Shown: positions 32,009 to 44,514, counted from the stretch's first letter. The stretch is DNA of 64,000 bases from Chondrus crispus (GCF_000350225.1 NW_005178533.1:298625-362624), one strand, 5' to 3'. The notes: generated by a model not told the origin, from the sequence alone. Numbers and translations are program-made.

Positions 32009-34900
32009 CTACGGCATCTCTCCTGTTCCTTGTTTTAAAATATTCCTCACCAGCATAAGCAATTTGCGTCTCAGTTCGATCTTTCCACCATTCAATGGTG
32101 TTTCAAATGTTATGGACTTTCTCTGAATCCAAATCTGTTGATTAGATTCGTCTGAAAGCTTTCGCATTTCATTTACTGCTGTCTCGCAGGAATTTGCTCC
32201 TGAGACAATTTCTCGAGCCTGGCTCACGGCCAGTCTTAAGTCCACCCTGCCATCTTTTGTCCAAGACGGTTGAAAATTCCCTTCCCCTCTGTTTTCTTCT
32301 GCATTGGATCCGCCATTTCTGTCAGTGTCCGCATCGCTTTCATCAGAATTGTGTTCCCTGCAGTGTCCCGAGCTACCTACTGCTTGCATGCACGCGCCAC
32401 CGTATCGCACAGTCGGCGAACACGACCGGCCTCCGCAGGCATTCCTTCGATGTTCATGCAAATCGCTACCCTCAGCTCTTGTCAGAAGTAACTGGGCATG
32501 GAATTGTGATAAAAATTCTTTCTTCGCATCTACCACGACGGAGGTACGAGCACTTAATATTTGTTGGCAATTTGTGTGAGATGGTGGTTGCTATATTTAT
32601 ACTCCCGTTTCGTATGATTATGAAGCGTTTCGGTCTCATTTGTTGAGCCCTCCTTGATGCATCCAAAGTCGCGCAAATGGTCATCGACATGAAACATGGA
32701 ACAGTGCCACTTGTGTATATCGGAGATGAAAGTGCCCTTCCTGTCGCCAAACCACTCTAAAATGCGATGTGTTCTATTCGGCTTATATCTGAGCTGGTTC
32801 GTTGGGCCCTTTCCAGGCTCTGATTTGTACCGAGAAGTTCATGCATTAATTGGTCTGCAAAAACCATTGCCTACAGGAGCTGATCGTTGTCAGGATTTTT
32901 GTTCCTATGAATTCCCATCCCACAGTACCGAAGAAATGCGCCCAATTTCTTTCGAAGTAAGTCTGACATTCCGGCTTGCTTTTCAGAATTAGAAGTTCTG
33001 AAGGGTGTATTTCTACCAATGCGAGCGGATTCTGGGACATCCAACATTCGCTGTTTGGCAATTCTGACTGCCGTCGCTTTGGTTTCTCCAAAATATGCCT
33101 GTAACGTCTCAAACGCTGCGACTACGTCTTCGGGCAGCTGCCGCAAAAAATCCGAGATTGCATGCATGCAGTATATCAAATGCAACGCTATCGAACAGTT
33201 GATGAGATGCCCTTCCTAATCCAGCGACTGCTGCAAGAGTGGAGGGAAGCTGAGTGGCACTGGCGCTGTCCAGAAAAGCAATGGCATTCATTCGTTCTGT
33301 CTTCCCCCTCCTCGGTTTTGGACGGCAATTGCTTGGCCCTTGAAACAATTATCTGAGAAGAGAGAGTTTGGGTTACATCCAGGTTGGCTGTCTGTCGGGT
33401 TGTTTGTCTAAGAAGAACATCATCTTTCATAAAAGCTTTTAGTCGTTCTGCAGCTTGTTCGCCTTCCTCCACACATGGTCCCGTGAACCACTTGGCTCCT
33501 CTATTTCGTCTCTCTGGCGCTTCCGGAGAAGCTTTACACGAAAGCGCAAAAGGCACGGCGTGCAATCGGCAAAAGCCCCAGCCCCCTTCAAACCAAGGGT
33601 GGATCTCTCTTGCTTTTGATCTGTGGCATTCGAAATGATTCCAGGAAACACAAGTGTATTACCCATAGCGAGGCCCAGATGAGAGACCTTCGCAAAATCC
33701 TCCAGAAGTAGAGACAAGAACCCTTGCAAAAGGACACCCCTTTCCTCACGCATCTGACAATCAGTTTTCTTACAGCCCCCGGTGTCGATGCTCGGGGCTA
33801 TTCCTACTTCATGCCTCATTGATGATTTCCCTTTGGAAAGCGTGGTTCCGTCTACAAACATATCCATGCCGACAACAAGCGCCCAATTCCCGACATCCTT
33901 CGATTATGCTCTTAATGCGTTTGCATTCCAAGGGGAAGAAAACATTCTTTCCCCTCCAGCATATTTTCCTTGAAACTGAACAATACTCTCAGGGCCACCA
34001 GCGGCCGACACACTTTCCGTCATAATATCATGTATGGAACAGAGTATTCCAGACTTGTTAACGCCCAAAGCCGTCTCAATGGACGCCTGCTTCCAACTCT
34101 CTTTCCGAACCTTCCATTTGCGCAGCCTGCCAAGATAGTGTGCGAACCTATCCCCCGTCACGAAATCGTTCGTCATATGGCGTGTGTTTGGTTCGTACGG
34201 CCTCTTTAACTAAATGAAGAAATGGCCAAATTGCTGGGCTTCGCCAAGGGTGACACTTGTCCCCATGCAGAATGGGAGCGAGTCCCTTGATGCATCCGTG
34301 AGGAGTGGTGATGGTTCAAATATGTGAGCTTCGAGAACAACGGTTCAAGAATATCACCTTTGGCTTTGTAGAAATTGAACACATCCCACGCAACGTTTCT
34401 TTGCTCTTTGCCGAACATATCGCCTGGAGCACTCCATGGTGCCTCGGTATCGCAGTCATCTCCGGTGCCAAAACAAGTTTGCAGATCGGGCTGTGAATGA
34501 TGATCGGGATCATGGACGGTCGTTGGCTCTGGAAGTTCTACTAAATCGGGGCCTGTTGGCGATGGAGTCGTCCAAGGATGTTCCACTATATCCAGGACTG
34601 CTGGCGAAGGATAGTTCTACCAATTGCCACCCTCTTCAATTTGGTCCCCAGTATGCGGATACGCTGAGATGCCGCAAAATTGGTTCCGATGAGCGTAATG
34701 GGAGTCCTCCGTACTTGGAAAGCCTGTGACCATTACCAGCTGCTCGGAATTTGGCATGTTTATGAGACCGTTTCAGGTGGGCATGGAGATTTATTTTCTC
34801 CTCAAAACACTTTGTGCATATCGGACATGGGTGCAAATTCTTTTCGCTGTCGGCATCGCCGTGATCCATCGACACGCCGCCGTCTCCGCAGTTCGCAGTG
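32009..34900 (-). pseudogene. P1: Plavaka/CACTA-like transposase remnant with C2H2 finger
   Basis: A plain DNA-transposon transposase in pieces on the minus strand. N-terminal part (34636-34875): a C2H2 zinc finger, C-P-I-C-x-K-C-F...H-A-H-L-K-R-S-H. Then a helical stretch (34206-34586) and an F-V-D-G-T-T-L-S-K strand at about 33840-33867, followed by H-E-V-G-I-A-P-S-I-D. Next come a P-C-V-E-E-G-E-Q-A-A-E-R-L stretch (33188-33565) and, at about 32600-32680, the C-terminal G-S-T-N-E-T-E-T-L-H-N-H-T-K-R-E-Y pattern. N-terminal C2H2, an F-x-D-G-T strand and a late N-E-x-x-H-x-x-x-K-x-x-Y motif together recall Plavaka-type transposases. Several frame changes and stops separate the pieces. A KDZ-type assignment is the main alternative. 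Confidence 0.5.
34753..34832 (-). other. C2H2 zinc finger of P1
   Basis: C-x2-C-x12-H-x3/4-H layout with F after the second Cys and L before the first His, a canonical C2H2 finger. At the N terminus of the transposase-like frames it likely binds DNA. Confidence 0.8.
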
Positions 34901-35529
34901 AATTGACAAACAAACCGAATCCACAGTGTGAATTGGTATTACTGGAAGGACTAGTAGTCTTTCCCTAGGAGGTGTATATTGGCATGAAGGTAGAACCGAT
35001 TGATCGGAGGGACATTGAGGACTTGAATCGTACAGATATCTGATGGAGTGTCGACCCACGCCTGCAGTCTCTGGGGCTGCTCCAGACCTTGCGACTAACA
35101 CGGTTAAAACCCGTTTACCGAAAAAACAGCCGTACAGTAGGCACCAACCTGCTACATAAGCTTTCTGGTAGTGAGTAACTAATACGCTCTTGAGTTTATG
35201 ACGGGTGTCGTTTGCAACGCCCGTGTACTAGTCTTTATCACTTAATGTACATTTTGCGCGGCAAACAAGAATGCAAAAGGTTTCCACCTCTGTCAGCTCC
35301 AAGTTTTGGTCCTTCGTTTCGCAGACGAGAAGTCATGTCATTGCGATTCGGGCCGCCGCGATGCATATCATTTCCTTCACTTCCCATATATCGCAAGCAA
35401 ACCTCCTCCGCTTCAAGGCACAATTCCTTGACCGCTCTTTCGTCCGCTCCTTCGTCTTCGACATTTGCAGCAATATCAAGAATCTGATATTAGAAGCTAC
35501 GGTCTTGAAGAACTTTCAACAGTATCAAA
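34901..35529. other. Divergent intergenic stretch
   Basis: Lies between the minus-strand transposase start and the plus-strand gene start. No coding signal of its own was seen; it would be the shared promoter if the two genes belong to one element. Confidence 0.35.
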
Positions 35530-37508
35530 ATGGTTGGTGCCTCCTCGTCTGGAGCCGCTCCCGTGGAGGCTTCAGCCGGCGCTGCAGCGACGGAGTCTGG
35601 TCGCAAACACAAAGCCACAAAATCTCCGAAGAAAATAGCACGTGCGTCAAAGGCCGGAAAACCGAAATCCAATTCAAACCCCACTTCAGGTGCAGAGAGA
35701 AGTGGGGAGGAGCCCAACGTGGTCGGAACCCCCGTCTTGCCTCCGGTGAAAGACACTGATAACGTCAATTCGCCACGTGGAAATGGTCCAGCTCCCCAAC
35801 CATCTACTCGCAGGCTTAGAATCGTTCGAACACAGCAGCCAGTTGTTACAGGCGCTGTGAATACATCCCGGTCCAGCAGTACCATCCCCCGAAGAGGAAC
35901 ACCTGGTTCACGCTCACATTTTGGCGAGACGCCCCTGCCCCAGATACTGTTGTTAAGCTGCGCCATGTCGAGCTACTGGAGGCTCACAAGGCGTGTAAGA
36001 ACGCAGTGACGGCTTTCCAAAATGAATTTGTACAGCGCTGGGATGAATGCAATGTATGCATGCGCCGGATAGAGGAATGGAAGGCTCGAAGAGAAGAAAG
36101 GGAAATTAAGACCACAGATAGAGATGAACGATGGCAAGCATAAATTCTGAATGCATTGAAATATGGTGGAACCTTGCAGCGCGCGGAGGAGCTCGGCGGC
36201 GGCGAGATCTGTTCATTGCAAGAGGTATGGTTCTCCGGTTTCAGGATCTGCGTTCCACGTTGTGTTTCCATGTACTCGACGTCAAAGGCAAAAATCTAAC
36301 CTCAGATTCCAATTCTATATCTCACAGAACGCAAACGCAGCCAAGGTAAGTCATTCTCATTTTCAAATATTCTTACACGAAGATACTGGGCTTTTCCTTT
36401 GATTGAATCTAATCCAAATCCAGTTTCCGATCGTACTTTTTCTTCATTCTTCTATGGAACATGTAAGAATAAAAACCTGCTTGGAGTTTTTGGACTGTTC
36501 CAAGGGCGGCGATATATTTTCGGCAAGCTCCGACACTGCGGTGGTTGATGCGCCCATCTTGATCGATTCTGCGAAATTTGTTCTCGGACAGTCAACAACA
36601 AGCGAAGAAGTATCTACATTTCTGGATGAAACTGTCACCGTTCGTCGAAACGAGGAAGATGTGCAGCAAGGCATCGTCGTTTACATCGCTAAAGGTCAGA
36701 GTCGTGCTCACAATTCGCTACGAGCCGCAATTGTACGTCATAGCGATTATATTTTCACTTTGCGGTGATGCATGTGGTCTGAAAAACTTTCTAATAATGT
36801 TTTGTGGTTTTTTACCCTCTATATGCTTGATACAGGTAAAAGCATTTATGTCAAATCTACCAGAAGGCGACTTTCACGCTGGTGTCCTTCAAAATCCTAC
36901 AATTACATATCCGCAGCGCAGAGACGCCGCCAAGGCATTACTTTCTCCAATGGATTTCATTTCGGACACTACCTTCGACAGGGCGTGGCATGCAGCTAGG
37001 AAAAGCTGCCAGAAAGACGCATATGATAGTGCTCTTTCGGCGATGGGAAGTCTCGCAGCTTTGTGTGTGGTAGGTGGTGCCACTGTGATACCGTCTCTTC
37101 CCGTAGGCAGTGAGAGAAAGGAAGTTTCACTGTTTGCCATGGGATTTGTTATTATGAAAGCAAGTTACGGTAACAAGTCACTTTGGAAGTCATAACATTT
37201 CTCTTCTTCAAGGCGTTGGTCTCAAAGTTCTAATATATACTGTTTCCCAGATTGTTAAAGCTCTTGAGAAAACTGGTGGAGTGAAGACGAAGAGTTACGG
37301 AACTTCGCATGAACCGTATTGGGCGAAGCATTGTTTGAAATTGGACGCTCCTTTAAATTTCTCTATTCGGCATGTTGACAGCACAGGGGAGACAACAGAA
37401 GCTGGTCTGACGTTAGAGGAATTACCCGTTAATTGTGAAGATGTGGTTGTTTTTGTGCTTTTAGATCAACACACGAAAGTTGCAATGGAACGGAAACGTT
37501 CTGTTTGA
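35530..37508 (+). CDS. Unrecognised intron-containing gene
   Basis: I do not recognise the protein. A first frame from ATG 35530 is Ser/Lys/Pro-rich and disordered (to 36009). An overlapping frame then gives a charged helical segment (about 35900-36139, W-R-D-A-P-A-P-D then K-x-R-H-V-E-L-L-E-A-H) ending at a TAA. The best-supported part is a spliced 3' half: exons 36424-36732, 36836-37169 and 37213-37508. Introns 36733-36835 (GTACGT...ACAG, 103 bp) and 37170-37212 (GTAACA...TCAAG, 43 bp) both keep the frame open to TGA 37506-37508. A further intron 36346-36423 (AAG/GTAAGT...CCAG) is plausible. The exons have hydrophobic stretches (S-L-A-A-L-C-V-V-G-G-A) but no motif I can name. It may be a host gene, or a second gene of P1 transcribed divergently. 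Confidence 0.5.
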
Positions 37509-38262
37509 GTTCGGAAATTTGGCCTTCTGGCGATGCGGCATGCGTCGCGTAGGCGTCAATTGGACTAGTCAACCTTGAGGATAGCACGAATGTAACTGGG
37601 AGTACTGGAAAGTCAGCACCATCTCCTGTAGTTATTTCTGTGTACGTGGGAAGCTCCCAGATGCGTTTCCGTATGTAAAGTTCTAGAACAGACATAGGGC
37701 CGTGCGTTAGGTCTTCGTCGGGACGACGTATCATTTAATGCAGACGCAGGTCCGCAGGTGTAGACATAAAGCTGGTGCGGCCTATGTACTTCATGCTCGA
37801 ACATGGCTGCACGCTGAAAGTGCTGCAGGAAACAGGACAAACGACCGTTCCGAAAGGGTACTCCCCGACGAAGCAGCCGGTTAGTACTCATTCGTTACGG
37901 CGTTGAATTCCCGGTATGATCCGAATTTCGACATTACAAACCAAATTTTGGACATTAAGTCTATCAGCACACTTCCCGATGATGGTCTAAAATGCGACCA
38001 ACTCAGTCCTTGCAGGTGTGATTGCATTGTCAAGTGCAACCTGGATGTACTTTGCCTCGCAAGCGGTTTCAACTCGGATATTTTAATGTCGGTAGTCGCC
38101 CTTCTCTTTTACGAGTTCAATTTAAGTACGATCTTGATCCAACATCGTGATAATCAAACTGCGTATTTGTGAACATGAAACCTACAGGAACATAAAACCT
38201 GAAACGAGTGTAACGAATAACGCAGGTCAGAGATTACTGCGCCCCATAAACTTTCAAACTTA
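37509..38262. other. No assignable feature
   Basis: Short frames on both strands without motifs. No terminal repeat of P1 was recognised here. Confidence 0.35.
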
Positions 38263-38545
38263 AGTCGTTTTTATTTTTCTAGCGTCTCAGCACAAAAACC
38301 GTTTTATACTACATTGCATGTAAAGTCACGGTCTCACAGCGTACCAGTTCATGTGAGGTGGTCCGCCTCAATTCTGCTGAATTGGAGCAATCAGTACTTT
38401 AGCACATTATATTCGGGCCATTGTTTACGGGTCCGAATATACAGAAAGTTATTTCCCATGCGTGTCATTACAGTAGACTGCTAACCTGTTACGTGGTTCT
38501 TTCCTAGAACCAGAGTGGACGAGTTGAGGTCTAGTGTCTATTGGC
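38263..38545. repeat. R1 repeat, copy 3
   Basis: Its left half matches 13211-13347. Its right half (ATTATATTCGGGCC onward) matches parts of copies 1 and 2, including the TGGTTCTTTCCTAGAACC block at 38493. The TATA-bearing middle segment of the other copies is absent here. Confidence 0.7.
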
Positions 38546-39375
38546 TATGTGGACTCATATGACACCAGATTTAGGCGGGCAATTTTTGGCAATTAGAAAC
38601 AGTTTTTAAACATGCTGTAGTTTCTTTGGTGCCCCCATACTGTCCAGAGAGTTGGTAAGGTACATGCTATAGACTTTGGACAACTACTTCGATACAGATC
38701 AGCCATTCTATCTCAGTTACCTTCTCTTTTGCCAAGATGGTCAGCACTCGAGATCAGCCCCTCATCGTTGGAAACCGCGTTCACACCGGCGCTAGACTTC
38801 TTGTCGTCAGACTGAGCAAAAACAGCAACTACATCGGACTTTCCTCTGCGTTTTTCCGTCTCTCTTCCCGTCGCGCGCTTATGCCCTAGGTAGCGTACTC
38901 AGAGGCCTGAAAAAACAACAACACAGATCGCAGTATGTTCTTATCCCGCGTTCAGCACTTTACTGTGCCAAACCAAGATTCGATAAACATACGCTTCCCT
39001 CATCCCCGAGTAGGTCGAGGAATTAAAATACTTAAGCTATGGTGGCTGGTATCCGCTCCCCTAGTTCGGCCTGTCAATTCCAGTGTAAGCACTCCTTGCG
39101 GAAAAGGGCGTATAGCGCGCTTCCGATATCTACGCGCCCCTTCAGTGGTAGGCACCAGGTTCAATGTCCAAGTTCTCACTCCAGCGGCCGTGGCATGTGT
39201 CTGTTACTCATCGCCCAACAATAAACATATGTGCTGACACAGCAACTTCCCTTCTCTTCTGTTCACCGTAGAATCTACTGTTGTCCATACCACTGTAATG
39301 GCAATAGATCCAAATTACACTATCACATGATCACTGCTGACAACACTTCTTACATCTGACAGTAAGTGTCGTCGC
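38546..39375. other. No assignable feature
   Basis: No gene-like frame or repeat was recognised. The 5' end and terminal repeat of the PiggyBac-like element should lie here, but I could not identify a TTAA-flanked terminus. Confidence 0.35.
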
Positions 39376-41370
39376 ATGTATGGAGCAAATTGGAAAGTGG
39401 CAAAGATTTCTGGTACCGTCCTCAGTGTCATCAAGCTCACCGTGAAGGGTCGAAAAGCAACAAAAATTTCAGCCAAATGGGAGCTGGCTGACAAGATTAA
39501 GATCACCACGCTCCGTCTTGCGAACATCAAAGCAGGAGAGGCACCCTCTGAAAAAGTCGAAGAAAATTCCGAAATTGAAGAAAAAGATGCCGAGATATCC
39601 GGTGATATAGCTTCAGGAAGCTCACCAGATACTCCCTTGGCGACGGTAACTGCCGTCACAGAGGACGAAATTGCAATCGTCACGATGAGTAAAAGTTCTC
39701 TCTCTTCTGGCTCAGAAATCTTCATGAATGGGCGCGAGTGGATACGGGAGGAAGTCACGATGCAAATGAATGCATATATTTGCAGGAGACGCTGGAAGGT
39801 GCTTGGTGTAGTCGATGAAATTGCATCTGAGGGTCACTCTCCGAGTCACATGACGCCATATGATTGCTTCATGTGGATGTTTCCTCAGGGTCACTTATCT
39901 GAGATGGTTTATTGGACCAATCACAAGCTTCAGCAGCTAGATCTCCCCATTACCTCAAAGGGTGAATTGCTCAGATTCTTTAGAGTTCTCGTGCTCATGA
40001 AAAGATGTGAGTTCCGTAATCGTCGCAGTTTGTGGAGCAGCAAGGCAGTCAGCAAGTACCTTCCCCCACCTTCATTCGGAGTGGCAATGTGACGTAAGAG
40101 ATTTGAAGAGCTTCGTCAGAATATATCATTTACTGGATACGCCACTGACGTAAGCAATTTGGATGACAGATGGAATCTCGTGAAAGGATTTGTTGGTGCA
40201 ATCAATGATCACCATCCGACTTTCGTGAAACCATCTGAACGCATTTGCAAATGCATCGAATTCGATGAGAGCATATCGAGGTGATATGGACTTGGTGGAA
40301 GCTGGATTGGTGTCGGATTTCCACACTACGTGGCCCTGGATAGAAAGCCTGAGAGTGTCTGCGAGCTGAAAACAGCATCATGTGGAAAGAGTGGAATAAT
40401 AATCAGAATTGAGATGGCATAAGACACCTGTGGCAAGGAATACGAAAGTGACCATTGTCACGGCACAGCAGTCCTCCTCCGCCTTTGGGAGCCCTGTTTC
40501 CATACGAATAGAATCTTATGTGCCGACGCTTTCTTTGCATCCATTGCGACGGCTGAAAAGCTATTGGAAAAAGGATTGAAGTTCACTGGAGTAGTGAAAA
40601 TAGCTAAAAGAAGGTACCCCATGAGCTATCTGTCCACACTCGTGATTGCTGACAAGGGACAGCACGTGAATATGGTAAGCAAGAATCGAGATCTAATGGC
40701 TGTTATGTGGGTGGACAGAGACAGAAGTTATTTCGTCAGTACGACAGAAACAACCAATTCGGGTGAACAATCTATCGCGAGAGATGGAGATCTCGCAATG
40801 GCATTCTTGTTCGTGAGTCTATTGATAATTCTATTCCTTTGGTATATGAACAGTATTATGATACCTGCTCTAAGATAGATCGGCAAATTCGGTACCGCCA
40901 AGATGATCTCGGCCTCGAGAAGAAATTTGAGGTCAAGGATTCGGCCACACTGGTGAACACGTCACTGCTGGAAATTTTTCATCGTTGACGCATGGAAACT
41001 ATACTCAGGTTGCAAAGGAACACAATCTAGTATGACATTCAATGAGTTCTATTCTCAGCTTGCAGATAGTCTCATTGATAACCGGCTCGACAAAATGTCA
41101 CTTCGCCAACGTGAATCTGACACGGAGCTGATGGAAGAATAGCGATCATTTGGAAGTGTTGTGGGGATCCATCTTACCCCTAAGAGGCTTAAGCGCAAGG
41201 ATTTATCCGTAATCGTGACTGGCGCTACTTATCAGGCACGGTGTAGCATTTTCAGAAATACGAAGAAATCAAAGTTCATATGCTCTAGTTGCTATAAATA
41301 TCTCCAGAAAGAACTTCATATATGTCATCATGAGACAGGACGGGATTGCTTTAAAAGCATTTGGATAGTT
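39376..41370 (+). pseudogene. PiggyBac-like DDE transposase, broken
   Basis: A cut-and-paste DDE transposase of the PiggyBac class (DDE_Tnp_1_7). The N-terminal region (39376-39840) is acidic and Lys-rich. The core begins with F-M-W-M-F-P and V-Y-W-T-N-H, then K-G-E-L-L-R-F-F-R-V-L-V-L-M. Catalytic candidates are D at 40264-40266 (in F-D-E-S-I-S), D at 40525-40527 (in C-A-D-A-F-F-A-S) and D at 40714-40722 (in W-V-D-R-D-R, before F-V-S-T). P-H-Y-V-A-L-D-R-K-P-E and C-G-K-S-G-I are also typical. The C terminus (41200-41370) is the Cys/His-rich domain (C-S-S-C, C-H-H, C-F). Stops lie at 40090-40092, 40282-40284 and 40420-40422, with at least one frame change near 40805-40845 and further stops beyond. 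The element is dead. Target TTAA and terminal repeats were not found. Confidence 0.85.
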
Positions 41371-41515
41371 TTCACGACCTGTCTTTTAAAGGAAAGCTAT
41401 ACTAATCACACATAGTATAGGGATACATGCTCAGGCACTCCAATGAAATAAAAAGACTGCCCATTTACCTCAATATCTCGCTAACCGAGCGTGACATGTC
41501 GAAAAAATAGTAAAA
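41371..41515. other. Spacer between PiggyBac-like element and Y1
   Basis: AT-rich spacer without a gene. It ends where the A1 repeat of Y1 begins. Confidence 0.5.
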
Positions 41516-41820
41516 TGGATTTTCGAAAGAATATTTTTCTCGAAGGAGGCTCAGATGGGACCTGCGCCGGTTGCGGCATTTGCTTTTTGCGTTAACCTTG
41601 CATGTAATGTTCGAGATGAGATCAAGGATCCTGTAAGGGCTGTACTGAGTCTAATTTGGCTTTTAGACATTTCGAATTAATGAGAACAAGTACACTGCGT
41701 CGCGGATGTATTGCAGACAGTTTTGAAAGGGCACGTAGTTGTGGACAGAATCTACATTTATTCGCAAGCGAGATGAGACGCAGAGCAGGGCGAGGGCAGC
41801 TTCACCTCCTTCTTTTTGTC
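41516..41820 (+). repeat. Y1 split direct repeat A1
   Basis: Begins TGGATTTTCGAAAGAA and ends CTTCTTTTTGTC; matches A2 (47431-47733) along its full length in the same orientation. Confidence 0.92.
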
Positions 41821-42512
41821 GAAAAGTAGCTGCAGCGCTGGCATTGTTGGGCACCGTGCTTTCCCTTGGAAGTCTCAACAATGCCATATGCACTACTAGA
41901 CACAGCTCCGGCTGACTCGAGTCAAAAACTCGCCGAGCTGGAGGGAGACGAGCTCCTTTTTTTCTTTCAATCTCTTCCTTGAGATGGATTCCTTTCGTCA
42001 TACACGGAGAGACTTGCTCCCTCGGACCTTCGGTCTCTGCTAGAGGCCCTAGTCGCGGCTCTGGCAGATTCACACTCTTCTTCAGTCGTTATTCCAGGCG
42101 GCAATCGCAGAAGGGAGAGGTTATCGAGGAGATCAAGTTTGTATACAGACAAAGGAACGGGCGCGGTTCTACAGGGCCCGAGCTAATCTCAGGAGTGGAA
42201 AGAGCCTGGAGCTCGAGGGACGACGATGAATCCGGCTGCGTAGCTGTTGCAGAGGCCTTAGACATCTGGTTCATCAAAGAAAATCCTCATAAGGCATCTC
42301 TACCCGTCAGCAGGGCTATCGGCGGTCTAGGTCTTGTCTGCGTGGAGATCAGTACGGGGGCCGGAAATCCCTCGCATTTCTACACCCTCAAAATGCGCGG
42401 CCCTCAGGTTGTGAAGAGACTAATTGCCATTTGAGAAGCCTGTGTATCAGCGTGCCCTTTCCGCGTTTTTGTCGGGCGAAGTTGCATCGATGACACAGCA
42501 GCCCGGATTGAT

Positions 42513-43133
42513 ATGTTGGCTGACACGTGGGAGAAGGGAGCCCTTTCAGATCTAGACTCACACGAGGCCAAGGAGCTCGCCGCATTTCTGACGCCAACGG
42601 GCACGCCCGTTTCGCCGTCTGCAGCTTCTTGCCGGCGTTTTCTAGAGTCGCTCTTCGATAGAACGAGGTCAGGGGTCCGCTCTTCCGAAAGGGTACCATC
42701 GAAAGGTAAATCAGACTCCGAGGCTGGAAGAGATCTCGGTGAAGAATTAGCTCAAGTTTCGACAGCCTCGATTGGGGACAGGGCGATCAAAACGAGCCAG
42801 CGCAAGAGAAGCATCAGTAAATGTATTAAAAATCCTGTTCGGGTCTCGAGTGCGACGAGCAAAGGGGCGCGAAAACCTTCAGCTAATCGGCTGCCCGTAT
42901 CGGTCTTCTCTCGCGAGAGCTCTTCGGAGTCGGACCAGGCGTCGGGTAGTGATTTCCCGACTTCAGACTTAGACATTGGTTTGTCGGGCCGGCGGGGCGC
43001 AACCCCCCCCAAATTTTGCCGGGCACCCCAAGAAAATACTTCAGGTTCTAGAGCAGGGGGCCGGATTTCGAGGACTTGGTCGAACCACTCCGGATCGAGA
43101 TCACGAGCTCGAGGGAACTCCAGAAGCTCTTGA
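42513..43133 (+). pseudogene. Y1 gag-like region
   Basis: Frame of about 206 residues, helical at first (E-A-K-E-L-A-A-F-L) and then Ser/Arg/Lys-rich. It sits upstream of the RT, where DIRS-order elements carry a gag-like ORF. No zinc knuckle was seen. Assignment by position. Confidence 0.5.
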
Positions 43134-44406
43134 AGTACTTCAACGACGAAACCAGGGTGACGCGAGAGCAGTGAAGGGCAGCCGGACTGACAGAGGACTC
43201 CGCGGGCTGTGGGAAGAATCTGGAAGCCGGGACAATCTCTCAGATTCGTCCAGACCATCGGTTGGCGGATGCGCTCTCCTTCCCTCCGACTACGCGTCGG
43301 GCGCCCCGGATTCTTCATCGTTGGTTTTCTCACGGGTCGATCATGCCCTGGCTGACGCCACTTTGTGCCAAGGCGGGTCAGGTGGAAAAGGACAATGGAG
43401 ACGGCTACCTTGCCCGATAAATTATGACCGCCGGATTAACTCTGGAGAGCCTGCTGAACGAGTTCCACCCTGCGCAGATCATCTACTCGAATGATATGGA
43501 GCGCCTGGTTCGTCGTTTGTTGGTTCTGGAAAAGTCACTGGGGATGGATCGACAGGAGCCGGGCCCGTACGTCCTGAGGATGCTCGGTTTCATGGGGATC
43601 GGGAGCGGGCCGATCGTCCAGCCAAAGGAGCTGAACCGAAGAGAGAAAGACGTTGGATTGCGCCCTCGTCTTTGCTACCCCGCGATTGGGCCTGCGAGGC
43701 GACGACAGGCACGCGTCTCGCAGCTGCTGTGGTCTGGTTGGAGACGGGCATCGAACGAGCAATCATTGTTGACCCCGGACAGACGGGATCGGACTGACGC
43801 GCGAGTTCGAGAGCGATGTCGAGCTGCAGCAGCTCCGACCATCGTGCTGGATAAGGAGGGCTCCGCTATGGGCTCAGGCCGGGCGCCCTCTTTCGGATAC
43901 TTTGGGGAAGAGAGTCGTGGGACTACTGCCTTCTGGATGCGAAGATGGCAGCCATTCCCGAACCTTCCCTTGCTGTGACTGCCGACCTCTGGGAGACTCT
44001 CTTTCCGGGGGAACAATACCTCATATCAAAGAACTACTTGATACTCCCTAACTCGGATTGGCCTCGTACGGGGTCTCAGCGTCAGCATACTTATTTAGGA
44101 GTAAAGAGCGGACAATGCCTAGCATTGCTAAAACACATGGACAAGGCAGGAATGATAATCTTCTTGCGACCCAGCCCGAACGTCATCGAGGACTCAATTT
44201 TTGGCGTCTGGAAAACAGTCGGGCAGTCACAGCGCCTAATTTGGGCAGGAAATCGGTCTAACGCATTGTTCAATCCGGAGGCCAGTATGGTCGAGCTACC
44301 GAAAGCAGATATTCTCGGGAGTCTTCACCTGGAGGAGGGAGAGTTGTAGTATAACCCCCCCCTGGGGGCTTTATTTTAGATTAGATCAACTCAGAATCGG
44401 ATCGGT

Positions 44407-44433
44407 TACTGTAGGGCTCGATGCCCTACAGTA
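44407..44433 (+). other. S2 conserved hairpin 1
   Basis: TACTGTAGGGC and GCCCTACAGTA arms (11 bp) around a 5-base loop. Counterpart of 29203-29226 in S1, with a compensated base pair. Confidence 0.75.
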
Positions 44434-44514
44434 CTACCACGTGTACCCCCGAGTACAGGGGGCGCACTTGTACACGTGTACGCGCGGAACCAAAGAGCGC
44501 GCACACACGTGTAC

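Noticed and set aside
42752-43333. 193-residue minus-strand frame in Y1
   Set aside because: It mirrors the Ser/Arg-rich gag-like sense frame; composition alone explains it.
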